DNA of 64,000 nt from CAVVYA01 sp963752345 (GTDB lineage Bacteria > Pseudomonadota > Alphaproteobacteria > SMXQ01). Under the pieces are notes generated by a model that ran no database searches, was not told the origin of the DNA, and worked only from the letters and a program-made list of their open reading frames with translations. The DNA is taken from the NCBI GenBank assembly GCA_963752345.1, contig CAVVYA010000017.1:310001-374000 (forward strand), given 5' to 3'. Positions 20,860-29,585 of this stretch are shown here, piece after piece. Positions within the stretch are counted from its first letter, which is position 1. Every line of letters begins with the position of its first letter. The translations under genes were made by a program, and so were the position numbers.

Positions 20860-22158
20860 GGATCAAGTCCACTGCTGTCCGGTTTAAATTTTGTGGACGG
20901 GTTGCACGGTGTTGATTCTACTCGTGTTCAGACGTTGGACGCGTCGAGTGGACACGAAATCGGAGGCAACACCGTGCGGCATCAGAATAGCGTTTTCCAT
21001 GATCTGCTGAAGCGTATTCCTTGGGCGACATTTGAGCGGTTGGTGGCGACGCATGGGGCGGATCGCCGGGTGCGGCGACTGACGACCAAGAGCCAGTTCA
21101 TCGCTCTGCTGTATGGCCAGCTGTCGGGCGCGGCGAGCCTGCGCGAGATCGTCGGCGGCCTGGAGAGCCACGCGTTGCGGCTCTATCACGTGGGCGGGAG
21201 ACGGTATCGCGCTCGACCCTGGCCGATGCCAATGCCAGGAGGCCTTGCGCGGTGTTCGGCGAACTGTTCTCGGCGATGATCGGACAAGCGCAGCGCGGTC
21301 TGCGCCGGGCGATCGGCGAGGCGGTCTATCTGATCGATTTCGACCGGCATACGACTGGGCGGATTGGGCAGCGAATGGGCGCGCTTCTCGGCCAAGGCGT
21401 GCGGCGCCAAGGTCCATGTGATCTACGATCCCGACGCCGACCGGCCGATCTATGCGGCGGTCACGGCGGCCAAGGTCAACGACATCACGGCCGCTCACAG
21501 CCATGCCGATCGAGGCGGGCGCGACCTATGTCTTCGATCTCGGCTATTACGATTACGCCTGGTGGGCGCGCATGGACGCGGCTGGCTGCCGGATCGTCAC
21601 CCGCTTCAAGGCCAACACGCCCTTGAAAGTGACCGCCGAACTGCCTGTTCCCGAGGGCGGCGCCATCCTCTCCGACCGAATCGGCTTGTTACCGCCGCGG
21701 CGGTCGCTGGGGCGCGCAGAATCCCGTTCAGCCGATCCCGTCCGCGAAGTGCGGCTGCGGACCGAAACGGGCAAGATCCTGCGCATCCTGTGCAACGACC
21801 TCGATGCATCCGCTCAGGAAATCGCCGACCTCTATAAGCGGCGCTGGGCCATCGAGCTGTTCTTCCGCTGGGTCAAGCAGACCCTCAAGATCCGCCACTT
21901 CCTCGGGACCAGCGAAAACGCCGTCCGCATCCAGATCGCCGTCGCTCTGATCGCCTTCTTGCTGCTGCGCATGGCCCAATCCGCGCAGAAAGCCATTCAA
22001 AGCCCTCTCGCATTCGCCCGTCTCGTGCGATCCAACCTCATGCTCAGGCGCCGCATCGATCGCCTGATCGAACCCGATCCCAAGCCACCCATCTGCCCAG
22101 ATCAGATGGCTGCTCCAATGGACCTGAATGCTAAACCGGACAGCAGTGGATCAAGTCC
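20860..22158. mobile_element. IS4-family insertion sequence with 11-bp target duplication
   Basis: The element proper is 20871-22147 (1277 bp). Both ends carry the 16-bp terminal inverted repeat ACTGCTGTCCGGTTTA. GGATCAAGTCC is directly repeated on both sides (20860-20870 and 22148-22158), so the target duplication is 11 bp, in the range of the IS4 family. Removing the element and one copy restores an intact palindrome CCGGATCAAGTCCGG, so the element jumped into an intergenic repeat. One transposase gene fills the interior. Confidence 0.92.
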
Positions 22159-22165
22159 GGCATGA
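20974..22165 (+). pseudogene. IS4-family transposase (three apparent frameshifts)
   Basis: A DDE transposase of about 396 residues if repaired. Segments in order: RHQNSVFHDLLKRIPWATFERLV and RRLTTKSQFIALLYGQLSG (frame 1), FGELFSAMIGQAQRGLRRAIGEAVYLID (frame 2), SEWARFSAKACGAKVHVIYDPDAD (frame 3), then GATYVFDLGYYDYAWWARMD and the IS4 signature YKRRWAIELFFRWVKQTLKI. A lost G near 21205 and extra bases near 21332 and 21495 separate them. The start is probably the GTG at 20974 behind GGAGG. The reading frame runs through the right inverted repeat and stops at 22163-22165 in flanking DNA. The element is inactive as written unless the indels are errors. Confidence 0.85.
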
Positions 22166-22209
22166 CGACAGGATGATGTGAGTGGCTTGCGAGGCGAGCG
22201 TGAGATCGT

Positions 22210-22222
22210 CCGGTCGAGCCGG
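22210..22222. repeat. Degenerate copy of the intergenic palindrome
   Basis: CCGG-TCGAG-CCGG followed by CCATGACG matches the tail of the repeat at 22159-22170 (CCGGCATGACG). It lies just past the insertion sequence. Confidence 0.4.
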
Positions 22223-22268
22223 CCATGACGTGTTTTGACGAGAGCGAATGTCTGCTCTCGTCGCTGTC

Positions 22269-23255
22269 TCAATATCCCTGTTCGATGAGCTGGTGGTAGA
22301 ACAGGTTGATGAAGGCAACCAGGCGTGGACGGCGCTGGTAGTTCTTGAACTCGTCGGGCAACACGAGGTCCTTCTGGATCTGCTCGACGGTCTTGCCGGC
22401 CTTCATCATCTTCGAGACCTCGTCGCGCACGGCGATGAAATAGCGGCGCTGCTCCTGCAGGTCCTCGACGCCGCGCCCGACATGCACCGGGCCGTGGCCC
22501 GGCACGTAGGTGTCGACCGGCAGGTTGCGCGCGATGATGCGGTCGAGCGAGCCGACCCAGCCGGTGACGCTGGCATAGAAGATCTCGCCCGCTTCGCTCT
22601 GCCCCGGATGGATCTCGGTGTCGAGAAGATCGCCCATCAGGAACACGCGCTTCTGCGGGATATAGACGGTGACGTCGCTGGTCGAATGGCCGTGGCCTTC
22701 CTCGGTGAGCTGGAAGGTGAGGCCGCCGAACTGCAAGGTCATAGCGCCTTCGAAACCGATGTCGGCGCGCACCAGCTCGGCATCTTTGTAGCCCTCCTCG
22801 CCGGCCGCCTTGCGTTCGGCGAAGCCCTTGCCCTCCTGCATGTAGAAATCGCGCATCTGCTTGCGGGTCGAAATATAGACCGGCTTATCCTCGCGGTAAT
22901 GCCATGCCCCGGTCGCGTGATCGCCCGCCGAGTGCGAGGTGATCAGGTAGCGCACCTTCTTGTCGGTGAGCTGGCGGATCGCCGCGAGCACCTGATCGGC
23001 GGTACGGACGTCGGCATCGAGCACGACCACGCCGTCTTCGGTGATGACGAACACGGCGTTACTCGAGCCGCGCGAGTTCTCCATCATATAGACGCCGTCG
23101 GTGACCGGACGCAGGGTCATCTTGTCCTGCGCGGCGGCCGGCCTGGCGGCAGACATCACAAAAATGGTGCAGAGCACGGCTGCGGCCCACTTGGCGGACC
23201 AAGCGGCTATGCGGCGCGCGATCGAGCGCCGCGCGCGAACGCGATGGAACGACAT
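22269..23255 (-). CDS. Exported MBL-fold metallo-hydrolase with an altered metal motif
   Basis: A 328-residue protein with a long, Arg-rich signal peptide (hydrophobic WAAAVLCTIFVMSAARPAAAQ, residues ~24-43) and a metallo-beta-lactamase fold. Seen: VLDADVRTADQVLAAI, the metal loop TSHSAGDHATG, GHGHSTSDV, FLMGDLLD and PGHGPVHVG. The normal HxHxDH signature reads HSAGDH, so the second His is Ala. The C-terminal ~80 residues (LQEQRRYFIAVRDEVSKMMKAGK) match the tail of periplasmic cyclase-like/quinoprotein-associated MBL hydrolases. Substrate unknown. It is divergent from the EF-G-like gene and on the same strand as the TcmP pair. Confidence 0.85.
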   Translation of the reverse strand: MSFHRVRARRSIARRIAAWSAKWAAAVLCTIFVMSAARPAAAQDKMTLRPVTDGVYMMENSRGSSNAVFVITEDGVVVLDADVRTADQVLAAIRQLTDKKVRYLITSHSAGDHATGAWHYREDKPVYISTRKQMRDFYMQEGKGFAERKAAGEEGYKDAELVRADIGFEGAMTLQFGGLTFQLTEEGHGHSTSDVTVYIPQKRVFLMGDLLDTEIHPGQSEAGEIFYASVTGWVGSLDRIIARNLPVDTYVPGHGPVHVGRGVEDLQEQRRYFIAVRDEVSKMMKAGKTVEQIQKDLVLPDEFKNYQRRPRLVAFINLFYHQLIEQGY

Positions 23256-23372
23256 GACGGGCTCCCCTGTTCCGAGATCGCTTATTTGCTTATTTTTTCT
23301 GACTTTAGCAGGTGCCTGAGGGGCGCGGAAGGGCGTCGTCGCGGAGCCGGGACGGAATTGCCGTCTGGATCG

Positions 23373-24512
23373 TTAAACCAACCGGATTAAACTATCGTCC
23401 TTAGGCTTATGCTTGCTGCCGCCCCAGCTGTTTTCAATTTTGCCCAAACGGGCAAGATCCACACAGATGTCTTTGACATTGGTTTCGCGCAGCATGTGAT
23501 CCGGCAGTAGAAAATCCACGATCGCCAAAAATCGCTGCGGGCCATTCTCGGCGAGCAGCTTGAGAAGGCTTTCCGAGGCGTCGTCTTTCTGGCGATCAAT
23601 GATGTCATCGAAGCTGGCTTCCTGAACGTCGGCTTGCGCTCCTGCAAACAGGTCAACGGTGCCGCTCTTCTCTTCGCGTTTTCGTTCTTTCGCCATCGCG
23701 CGGTTTCGGACGTGCTGCCTAAGCGCGTCGTATTCTGTTTGGCGAAACGCCTTTAACCCGTCGCGGCTCTTCGTCGCGTATGCGATATAAAAATGCGGCC
23801 GGTTAACAGTGCCTTTGTCGATTTTTGTCGAGACGACGAATTCAAAACGCCCGACCGCCTTCAAGGTTTTGCGAAAGAGCGCTTCAACCGCCCGGCCACG
23901 TGGGAGCGAGGCATCCAGCCGGTCGCGCCAGCCTGGTCCACCCAGGATGGGATCAAGAGACGCAATCGTCTTTTCGTCCGGCATCGCAACGGCCCGGTTG
24001 ACAAAGTCATACATGAAATTGATCAGGACCTCGCACTTTTGGCGCGCAAAGAGCGGCTTGATCTTCTCGAAGGGATAGCCGGTCCAGCCGGTAGGGTCGA
24101 TAAAGATCAAAGAAAAGGAGGAACCAACAACCCCCTGAATTTCAGGAATTGCGTCTTCGAACTTGCCTCGATACGTTGTGACCTCGAACAGCTCACTTGG
24201 CTTGTGGTGCGGCGCGACGGCCGCAGCCAGCTGCTCGTAGGCCGTCAGGTCCTTCTCGGAAAAGAAGCACCGAACCTTACGGCGCAGCCCTGTTTGTTCA
24301 AAAATACGGTTCTGTGCATCCTCCAATACGGTGATCGCGATCATGAAGGATGTATCGGAGAAGTCCTTTTCCTGCGATTCCCACGGACCTGAAAAGCCAT
24401 CGACGTAGGTAATATCCCAGCCGTGCAGGACCTTAAACGCCAGCTCTTGGAGGTAGCGCCGCAGAATATAATGTTTTGCCTGGGTCTGTTCCCGATCGAT
24501 ATATGCGCTCAC
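23373..24512 (-). CDS. tcmP: Three-Cys-motif partner protein TcmP
   Basis: A 379-residue protein of the TcmP family, which is defined by its constant pairing with the three-Cys-motif protein encoded just upstream. It has a Rossmann-like core with features of SAM-dependent methyltransferases: YVDGFSGPW at residues 36-44 (motif I position) and FIDPTGW at 137-143 (motif IV position). A charged region (RAMAKERKREEKSG, ~271-284) leads to a winged-helix-like C-terminus (LLAENGPQRFLAIVDFLL, VKDICVDLARLGKI). The start is GTG at 24512, 18 bases after the DUF5131 stop, so the two genes form an operon. Biochemical function is unknown. G+C looks lower than in neighbours. Confidence 0.88.
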   Translation of the reverse strand: MSAYIDREQTQAKHYILRRYLQELAFKVLHGWDITYVDGFSGPWESQEKDFSDTSFMIAITVLEDAQNRIFEQTGLRRKVRCFFSEKDLTAYEQLAAAVAPHHKPSELFEVTTYRGKFEDAIPEIQGVVGSSFSLIFIDPTGWTGYPFEKIKPLFARQKCEVLINFMYDFVNRAVAMPDEKTIASLDPILGGPGWRDRLDASLPRGRAVEALFRKTLKAVGRFEFVVSTKIDKGTVNRPHFYIAYATKSRDGLKAFRQTEYDALRQHVRNRAMAKERKREEKSGTVDLFAGAQADVQEASFDDIIDRQKDDASESLLKLLAENGPQRFLAIVDFLLPDHMLRETNVKDICVDLARLGKIENSWGGSKHKPKDDSLIRLV

Positions 24513-24530
24513 CGCCTGGCTCCGTTCACG

Positions 24531-25280
24531 TCAGGCGGTTGCCTGCAAAAGTTTCCGCGGCACCCGCGGATACTGATTCCACTCGCGCCCCTTCAACTCG
24601 CGGCCACCTGATTTCGGGCGCAAGCCGCCCCATTGCTTGAAGAAGAATGAGACTTTGTCGGCTTTGCACTGATCACGGATTTCGAGAACCCATTCTTCTT
24701 TCATGGGCCGCGAACCCGGTCCGCTCTCGCCTCCAACGATTACCCAGTCGATGCCACTCAGATCCACTGGACCCACAGAGGCAAGCAGCGGCTCAAACGA
24801 AACGAATTTTATGGAGGCTTGCGCAGCCTTAAGATGCTTCAGCCGCACCGCGTTCTTTGCATCCTCGACCGATACGCCCAGCCAAATATGTGCAGGTGCA
24901 AATCCTTTGCCGTACCGTCCGCGCAGATACCGCGTCATCAAGGAACTGCGTTTGGTGAGCACCTGAAAGGTGTGCCATGTCGCCTGCTCCATCGTATCGA
25001 AAACCGCGTCGATGAAAAACTTTGGCACGTCCTTGTGGAATAGATCGCTCATCGAGTTGACGAAGATGCGGCGGGGGTGTCGCCAGAGCAGTGGTTGTTT
25101 GAAGCGATCGGGCCGCAGCGTGAGATCAAAGCCTTTCTCGAAGGGATGGCCGGGGACACCGCGAAAGCGCTCTGAAAAACGCTCCGCATAACAATTGTCG
25201 CAGCCCGCAGTGATCTTCGAGCATCCCGTGACCGGGTTCCAGGTGGAGTCTGTCCACTCGATTTGCGTAGTATCAGCCAT
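24531..25280 (-). CDS. DUF5131 (phage Gp37/Gp68) three-Cys-motif protein
   Basis: A 249-residue protein starting IEWTDSTWNPVTGCSKITAG, the diagnostic start of the phage Gp37/Gp68 family. Cys20, Cys27 and Cys30 form a CX6CX2C cluster (GCSKITAGCDNCYAERF) followed by TLRPDRFKQPLLWRHPRRIFVNSMSDLFH, HTFQVLTKRS, WLGVSVED, FEPLLAS, VIVGGESGPGSRPM and FFFKQWGG. The cluster and barrel-like spacing suggest a radical-SAM-like iron-sulfur protein, but activity is not established. It is the first gene of an operon with tcmP. Twelve bases before the ATG lies a perfect LexA box, so expression is probably DNA-damage inducible. Confidence 0.9.
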   Translation of the reverse strand: MADTTQIEWTDSTWNPVTGCSKITAGCDNCYAERFSERFRGVPGHPFEKGFDLTLRPDRFKQPLLWRHPRRIFVNSMSDLFHKDVPKFFIDAVFDTMEQATWHTFQVLTKRSSLMTRYLRGRYGKGFAPAHIWLGVSVEDAKNAVRLKHLKAAQASIKFVSFEPLLASVGPVDLSGIDWVIVGGESGPGSRPMKEEWVLEIRDQCKADKVSFFFKQWGGLRPKSGGRELKGREWNQYPRVPRKLLQATA

Positions 25281-25291
25281 GAGGTAAACTA

Positions 25292-25306
25292 GAACAAAAA
25301 CAGAAC
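25292..25306. promoter_or_regulatory. LexA (SOS) box of the alphaproteobacterial type
   Basis: On the minus strand GTTCTGTTTTTGTTC matches GTTC-N7-GTTC, the LexA site of alphaproteobacteria, with no mismatch. It sits 12-26 bases upstream of the DUF5131 start codon. It also fills the 17-bp spacer between a -35-like TTGATC and a -10-like TAGTTT, the position expected for a repressor site. No second site of this form was noticed elsewhere in the window. Confidence 0.75.
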
Positions 25307-25710
25307 AAGATCAATCACAGGGTTTTGAGCGCGCGCGATGCGGACGCGCGGGCTCTAGGCCAAGCCCCGAGCCGCTTTTCAGTGCTCCGGCCGTGCGGGT
25401 GACGATCCTCGCGCAACGCGAAGCAGACAGCCTGCGGCTGGATTTTTTTTAAGTCAGGACTGCGGCAAGTCAGGAACGTAAGCCCCCGGTCGTCAAGGCA
25501 AGCTAGTCGAGCGGCTTCGTATTTCTGTTGCGCCGCGGCGCGCGGAGCGGGAAAGTTGGGGAGCCTTTCAGGGAAGGCGGAGCGCTCCAGGCGGGTTCTG
25601 AACCGGCTTGAGGTTCAAGCCCGCGGCCGACAGCGCGGCCAGAAGAGCGCCCTCAGAATTGCGTAGCGCGTCGTTCGCCGATCGATGCAACCACACGCAA
25701 GGAGGGCCAA
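25307..25710. other. Intergenic spacer, no gene seen
   Basis: About 400 bp between the divergent DUF5131 and EF-G-like genes. It holds a G+C-rich imperfect hairpin near 25330-25350, a pair of AAGTCAGGA direct repeats (25451-25459, 25467-25475), a T8 run at ~25443-25450 and a hairpin GGCTTGA-GGT-TCAAGCC at 25605-25621. No convincing coding frame is present. Confidence 0.5.
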
Positions 25711-27777
25711 ATGAGCGAGTCCCGGACGGCGACACCACGCTGTGTCGCGCTTGTCGGACCGTATCTCAGCGGTAAGACTAGCCTGTTGGAAAGCCTGCTG
25801 CACGCCTGCGGCACCGTCCATCGCAAAGGAACCATCAAGGACAAGTCCACCGTCGGCGATAGCGCGCCGGAGGCGCGCGGGCGCCAGATGAGCATCGAAG
25901 TCAACGCGGCCCACGGCACCTTCATGGACGACCCGTGGATCTTCCTCGATTGTCCCGGCTCGATCGAATTCGCCCAGGAAGCGCAGAGCGCCTTGATGGT
26001 GGCCGATGCCGCGGTCGTGGTGGTCGAACCGGTCGCCGAACGCGCTTTGACCACGGCGCCGCTGCTCAAGTTCCTCGACGATCATGAGATCCCTCATGTG
26101 CTGTTCATCAACAAGATGGACACCGGCAACGAGCGGGTGCGCGACGTGCTCGCCGCGTTGCAGTCGATCTCGAGCCGCAAGCTGGTGCTGCGCCACGTGC
26201 CGATCCGCGAAACCGCCAAGGACGGCAGCGAGGTCGTCACCGGCTACGTCGATCTCGTGAGCGAGCGTGCCTATCATTACCGGCCCGGCAAACCGTCCGA
26301 CCTGATCCCGATTCCCGAGATGGTCACCAGCCGCAAGAGCGAGGCGCGCGGCGCGTTGCTCGAGACGCTCGCCGACTACAACGACAAGCTGCTCGAGCAA
26401 TTGCTCGAAGATGCGCTGCCCGGCATCAAGGACATCTATCAGGATCTCGCGCGCGATATGGCGCAGGATCTCATCGTGCCGGTGGTGATCGGCGCGGCGG
26501 AAAAGGATTACGGCGTGCGCCGCCTGCTCAAGCTGCTGCGCCACGAAGTGCCCAGCCACGAGGCGACGTTGGAGCGCCAGGGCAGCGACGTCAGCGAGGC
26601 GATCGGGCCGGTGGCTCAGGTCTTCAAGACACACCACGTGGCGCACTCGGGCAAGCTGTCGCTCGCGCGCATCTGGCGCGGCGCGCTCAAGGACGGCATG
26701 ACGCGTCACCGGTCCCCACGGCAGCGAGCGCATTTCCGGCCTGTTCCACATGCAGGGCGGCCATACCGACCAAGCTCGATCATGCCACGGCGGGCGACGT
26801 CGTCGCGCTCGGCCGCATGGATGCGGTGCGTACCGGCGATGTGCTGGTGAACGAAGGCGCCAAGCCGATCGCGCTGCCATGGCTCGATCCGCTGGCACCG
26901 GTCTATGGCTTCGCCATCGAGGCGGAGAGCCGCAACGACGAGGTCAAGCTGATGGGCGCCATCGCCAAGCTGATCGAGGAGGATCCGTCGCTCGTGATCG
27001 AACAGCATCCCGATACCCATCAGATGGTGCTGCGCGGTCAGGGCGAAATGCACCTGCTGATCACGCTCGAACGGTTGGCCAACAAATTCAATCTCAAGGT
27101 GCGCAGCGCGCCGATGGCAGTGCCCTACAAGGAAACCATACGCGGCCGCGTCACCCAGCATGGCCGCTTCAAGCGGCAGACCGGCGGCCACGGCCAGTTC
27201 GGCGACGTGACCATCGAGATCGCGCCGCAGCCGCGCGGCACCGGCTTCACTTTCATCGACAAGATCGTCGGCGGCGCCGTCCCGCGCCAGTTCATCCCGG
27301 CCGTCGAAGCCGGCGTGCGCGAGTATCTGCGGAAGGGGCCGCGCGGCTTCCCGGTCGTCGACATCGCGGTGACGCTGATCGACGGCGGCTATCACACGGT
27401 CGACAGCTCGGAAATGTCGTTCAAGCAGGCGGCGCGGCTCGCCATGACCGAGGGCATGGCGCAATGCGACCCGGTGCTGCTCGAACCGATCAACCAGGTG
27501 CGGATCAGCGTGCCCAACGCCTTCACGTCGCGCGTGCAGCGGCTGATCAGCGGGCGGCGCGGCCAAATTCTCGGCTACGACGCCAAGCCGGGCTGGCCCG
27601 GGTGGGACGAGGTGGTGTGCAACATGCCGGCCGCCGAAACCGGCGACATGATCATCGAGCTGCGCTCGCTGACCCTCGGTGTCGGCAGCTTCGAGCAGAC
27701 CTTCGACCATCTGCAGGAAGTGACCGGCAAACAGGCCGGACCGGGTGGTCCACGAGCGCCAGGCGGCAAGCGCTTAG
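25711..27777 (+). CDS. Elongation factor G-like protein (three apparent frameshifts)
   Basis: A translational GTPase paralogue of EF-G of about 687 residues, preceded by AAGGAGG. The G domain has P-loop GPYLSGKT, G3 DCPG and G4 NKMD. Domain IV/V motifs include QGEMHLLITLERLANKFN, GGHGQFGDVTIEI and RRGQILGYDAK. Extra single bases near 26711, 26772 (GACCAAG for GACAAG) and 27739 (GCCGGAC for GCCGAC) break the frame; repaired, the protein ends ADRVVHERQAASA at 27777. The first GTPase motif differs from canonical EF-G, as in the EF-G-like group of alphaproteobacteria whose ribosomal role is unclear. Confidence 0.87.
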
Positions 27778-28072
27778 AGGCAGTCGCGACGATCCATTGC
27801 TGGCCGCTGGGGGTGTCGTCCCTCGGTGGCCAGTTGTGCCCCCTCTGACGCACCGCTCCGGTAGGTTCGGCGGCGTCGCAACTGCCAAGGACAGACCGTC
27901 TCACACAGGGCCGGGCGGTCAAGAGCGCGCTTGCGAATCCGTCCGGCCCTGCTTATCAGAGGCCCTCACAGGCGGTCACTTGCCGATCCACGAGGCATTT
28001 GCCGAAATACAATGCGGTCCCGCGCTGCGCCAGACGAGTGCCGCGCCGGAACGGTAAGCATTAGATTAGTTA
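27778..28072. other. Intergenic spacer before gdhA
   Basis: A 295-bp stretch with no supported gene. The last ~25 bases (AGCATTAGATTAGTTA) are AT-rich and likely hold the promoter of the glutamate dehydrogenase gene. Confidence 0.4.
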
Positions 28073-29428
28073 ATGAGCAGTAGAGCTGCGAGGAGAAGGG
28101 CATTGTCCAGCGTTAGCACGAAGGCGCGTTCCGCGATTTCCCCCACCGAGTCACCCAACCACAATGAGACGGCGGATATCCTCAGCAGCGCGCTGACCCG
28201 GCTCGAAGCTGCTGCGCGCCACGTCAGCATCGATCCCGACGTGCTCGAAAAGTTGCGTTATCCCAAAGAGACTCTGAGCGCCCGCCTGATGATCCGCATG
28301 GACGACGGCTCGCGGCGTTCGTTCCTCGCCTGGCGCTGCCGCTACGACGACACCCGCGGCCCGACCAAGGGCGGCATCCGCTACCATCCCGAGGCGAGCA
28401 TGGACGAAGTCCAGACGCTCGCCTTCTGGATGATGTGCAAATGCGCCGTGACGAACCTGCCCTACGGCGGCGGAAAGGGCGCGGTTCGCGTCGATCCGCA
28501 CAAGCTGTCCAAAGCCGAGCTCGAGCGCCTGTCGCGCGCCTACGTCCATGCCTTTGCCAACATGATCGGCCCGGATCGCGACATTCCCGCACCGGACGTC
28601 TACACCAACGCCATGATCATGGGCTGGATGGCGGACGAGTACAGCTCGCTCGTGGGCGCACCGTGCCCGGCTGTGATCACCGGCAAGCCGATCACGCTCG
28701 GCGGCTCGCTCGGCCGCGACGACGCCACATCGCTCGGCGGCTATTACGTGCTGAACGTGCTGGCCAAGGACCTCGGCCTTCAGGGCAAGCAGCGCGTCGC
28801 CATCCAGGGCTTCGGCAATGCCGGCTGGCATATCGCCCGCCTGCTCCATGCCGACGGCCACAAGATTGTCGCGATCTCCGATTCGCGTGGCGCCATTGCC
28901 AATCCGGACGGGCTCGATCCGGCGGCCGTGCTCGAAGCAAAGAACCGCGGCGGCAGCGTCACGGCCTACGCCGAGGGTGGCAAAGCCAAGACGATCGATC
29001 CGGAAACCCTGATCGCGACCGATTGCGACATCCTGGTGCCGGCGGCTCTCGAGAACACCATCACCAGCCGGAATGCCGGCTCGGTGCGTGCGCGGATCAT
29101 TCTCGAACTCGCCAATGGCCCGGTCACGCCGAGCGGCGACAAGATCCTGCAGGACAAGAAGATCATCGTCCTGCCCGATATTCTCGCGAATGCGGGGGGC
29201 GTGACGGTGTCGTATTTCGAGTGGGTGCAGAACCGCCAGGGCTACTATTGGAGCCTCGAGGAAGTGCAGAGCAAGCTCCGCGTCATCATGGAGCGGGAAG
29301 GCCGCCTCATCTGGCAGATCAGCCGAGACAAAGACATCGACGTACGGACCGCCGCATATGTGGTGGCGCTGGAACGTCTGGCCAAGGCAATCGAAGCGCA
29401 CGGTACGCAGAACTACTTCGCCGCATAA
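28073..29428 (+). CDS. gdhA: Glu/Leu/Phe/Val family dehydrogenase (glutamate dehydrogenase)
   Basis: A 451-residue oxidative deaminase of the NAD(P)-dependent glutamate dehydrogenase family. The catalytic domain has RYDDTRGPTKGGIRYHP and the active-site lysine region LPYGGGKGAVRVDP; DIPAPDVYTNAMIMGWM and the Rossmann loop VAIQGFGNAGWHIARLL follow. The N-terminal ~35 residues (Ser/Arg-rich) are not conserved, so translation may begin at a later codon. Length and the absence of large insertions fit the short hexameric class. The gene stands alone and has its own terminator. Confidence 0.93.
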   Translation: MSSRAARRRALSSVSTKARSAISPTESPNHNETADILSSALTRLEAAARHVSIDPDVLEKLRYPKETLSARLMIRMDDGSRRSFLAWRCRYDDTRGPTKGGIRYHPEASMDEVQTLAFWMMCKCAVTNLPYGGGKGAVRVDPHKLSKAELERLSRAYVHAFANMIGPDRDIPAPDVYTNAMIMGWMADEYSSLVGAPCPAVITGKPITLGGSLGRDDATSLGGYYVLNVLAKDLGLQGKQRVAIQGFGNAGWHIARLLHADGHKIVAISDSRGAIANPDGLDPAAVLEAKNRGGSVTAYAEGGKAKTIDPETLIATDCDILVPAALENTITSRNAGSVRARIILELANGPVTPSGDKILQDKKIIVLPDILANAGGVTVSYFEWVQNRQGYYWSLEEVQSKLRVIMEREGRLIWQISRDKDIDVRTAAYVVALERLAKAIEAHGTQNYFAA

Positions 29429-29456
29429 TCAACTGCATAAAATCGATGCAGAAGAG

Positions 29457-29493
29457 AGCCGTTCCATGGGCATTTGCCTACGGAGCGGCTTTT
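29457..29493 (+). terminator. Candidate terminator of gdhA
   Basis: AGCCGTTCC pairs with GGAGCGGCT (one G-U pair) around a 16-base loop that itself can fold, followed by TTTC, about 30 bases after the gdhA stop. Confidence 0.6.
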
Positions 29494-29585
29494 CATTGGA
29501 GATGGGAGTCGCGGGTTAATCGGCAGTCGTCTATAAGACCGCGCTCGCGTGCCTTGGAGTTCCTTTGGTTCAGGAGTTGATTCCG

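Noticed and set aside
24277..24310. GTTC-N9-GTTC within tcmP as a second LexA site
   Set aside because: Spacing is nine rather than seven bases and it lies inside coding sequence.
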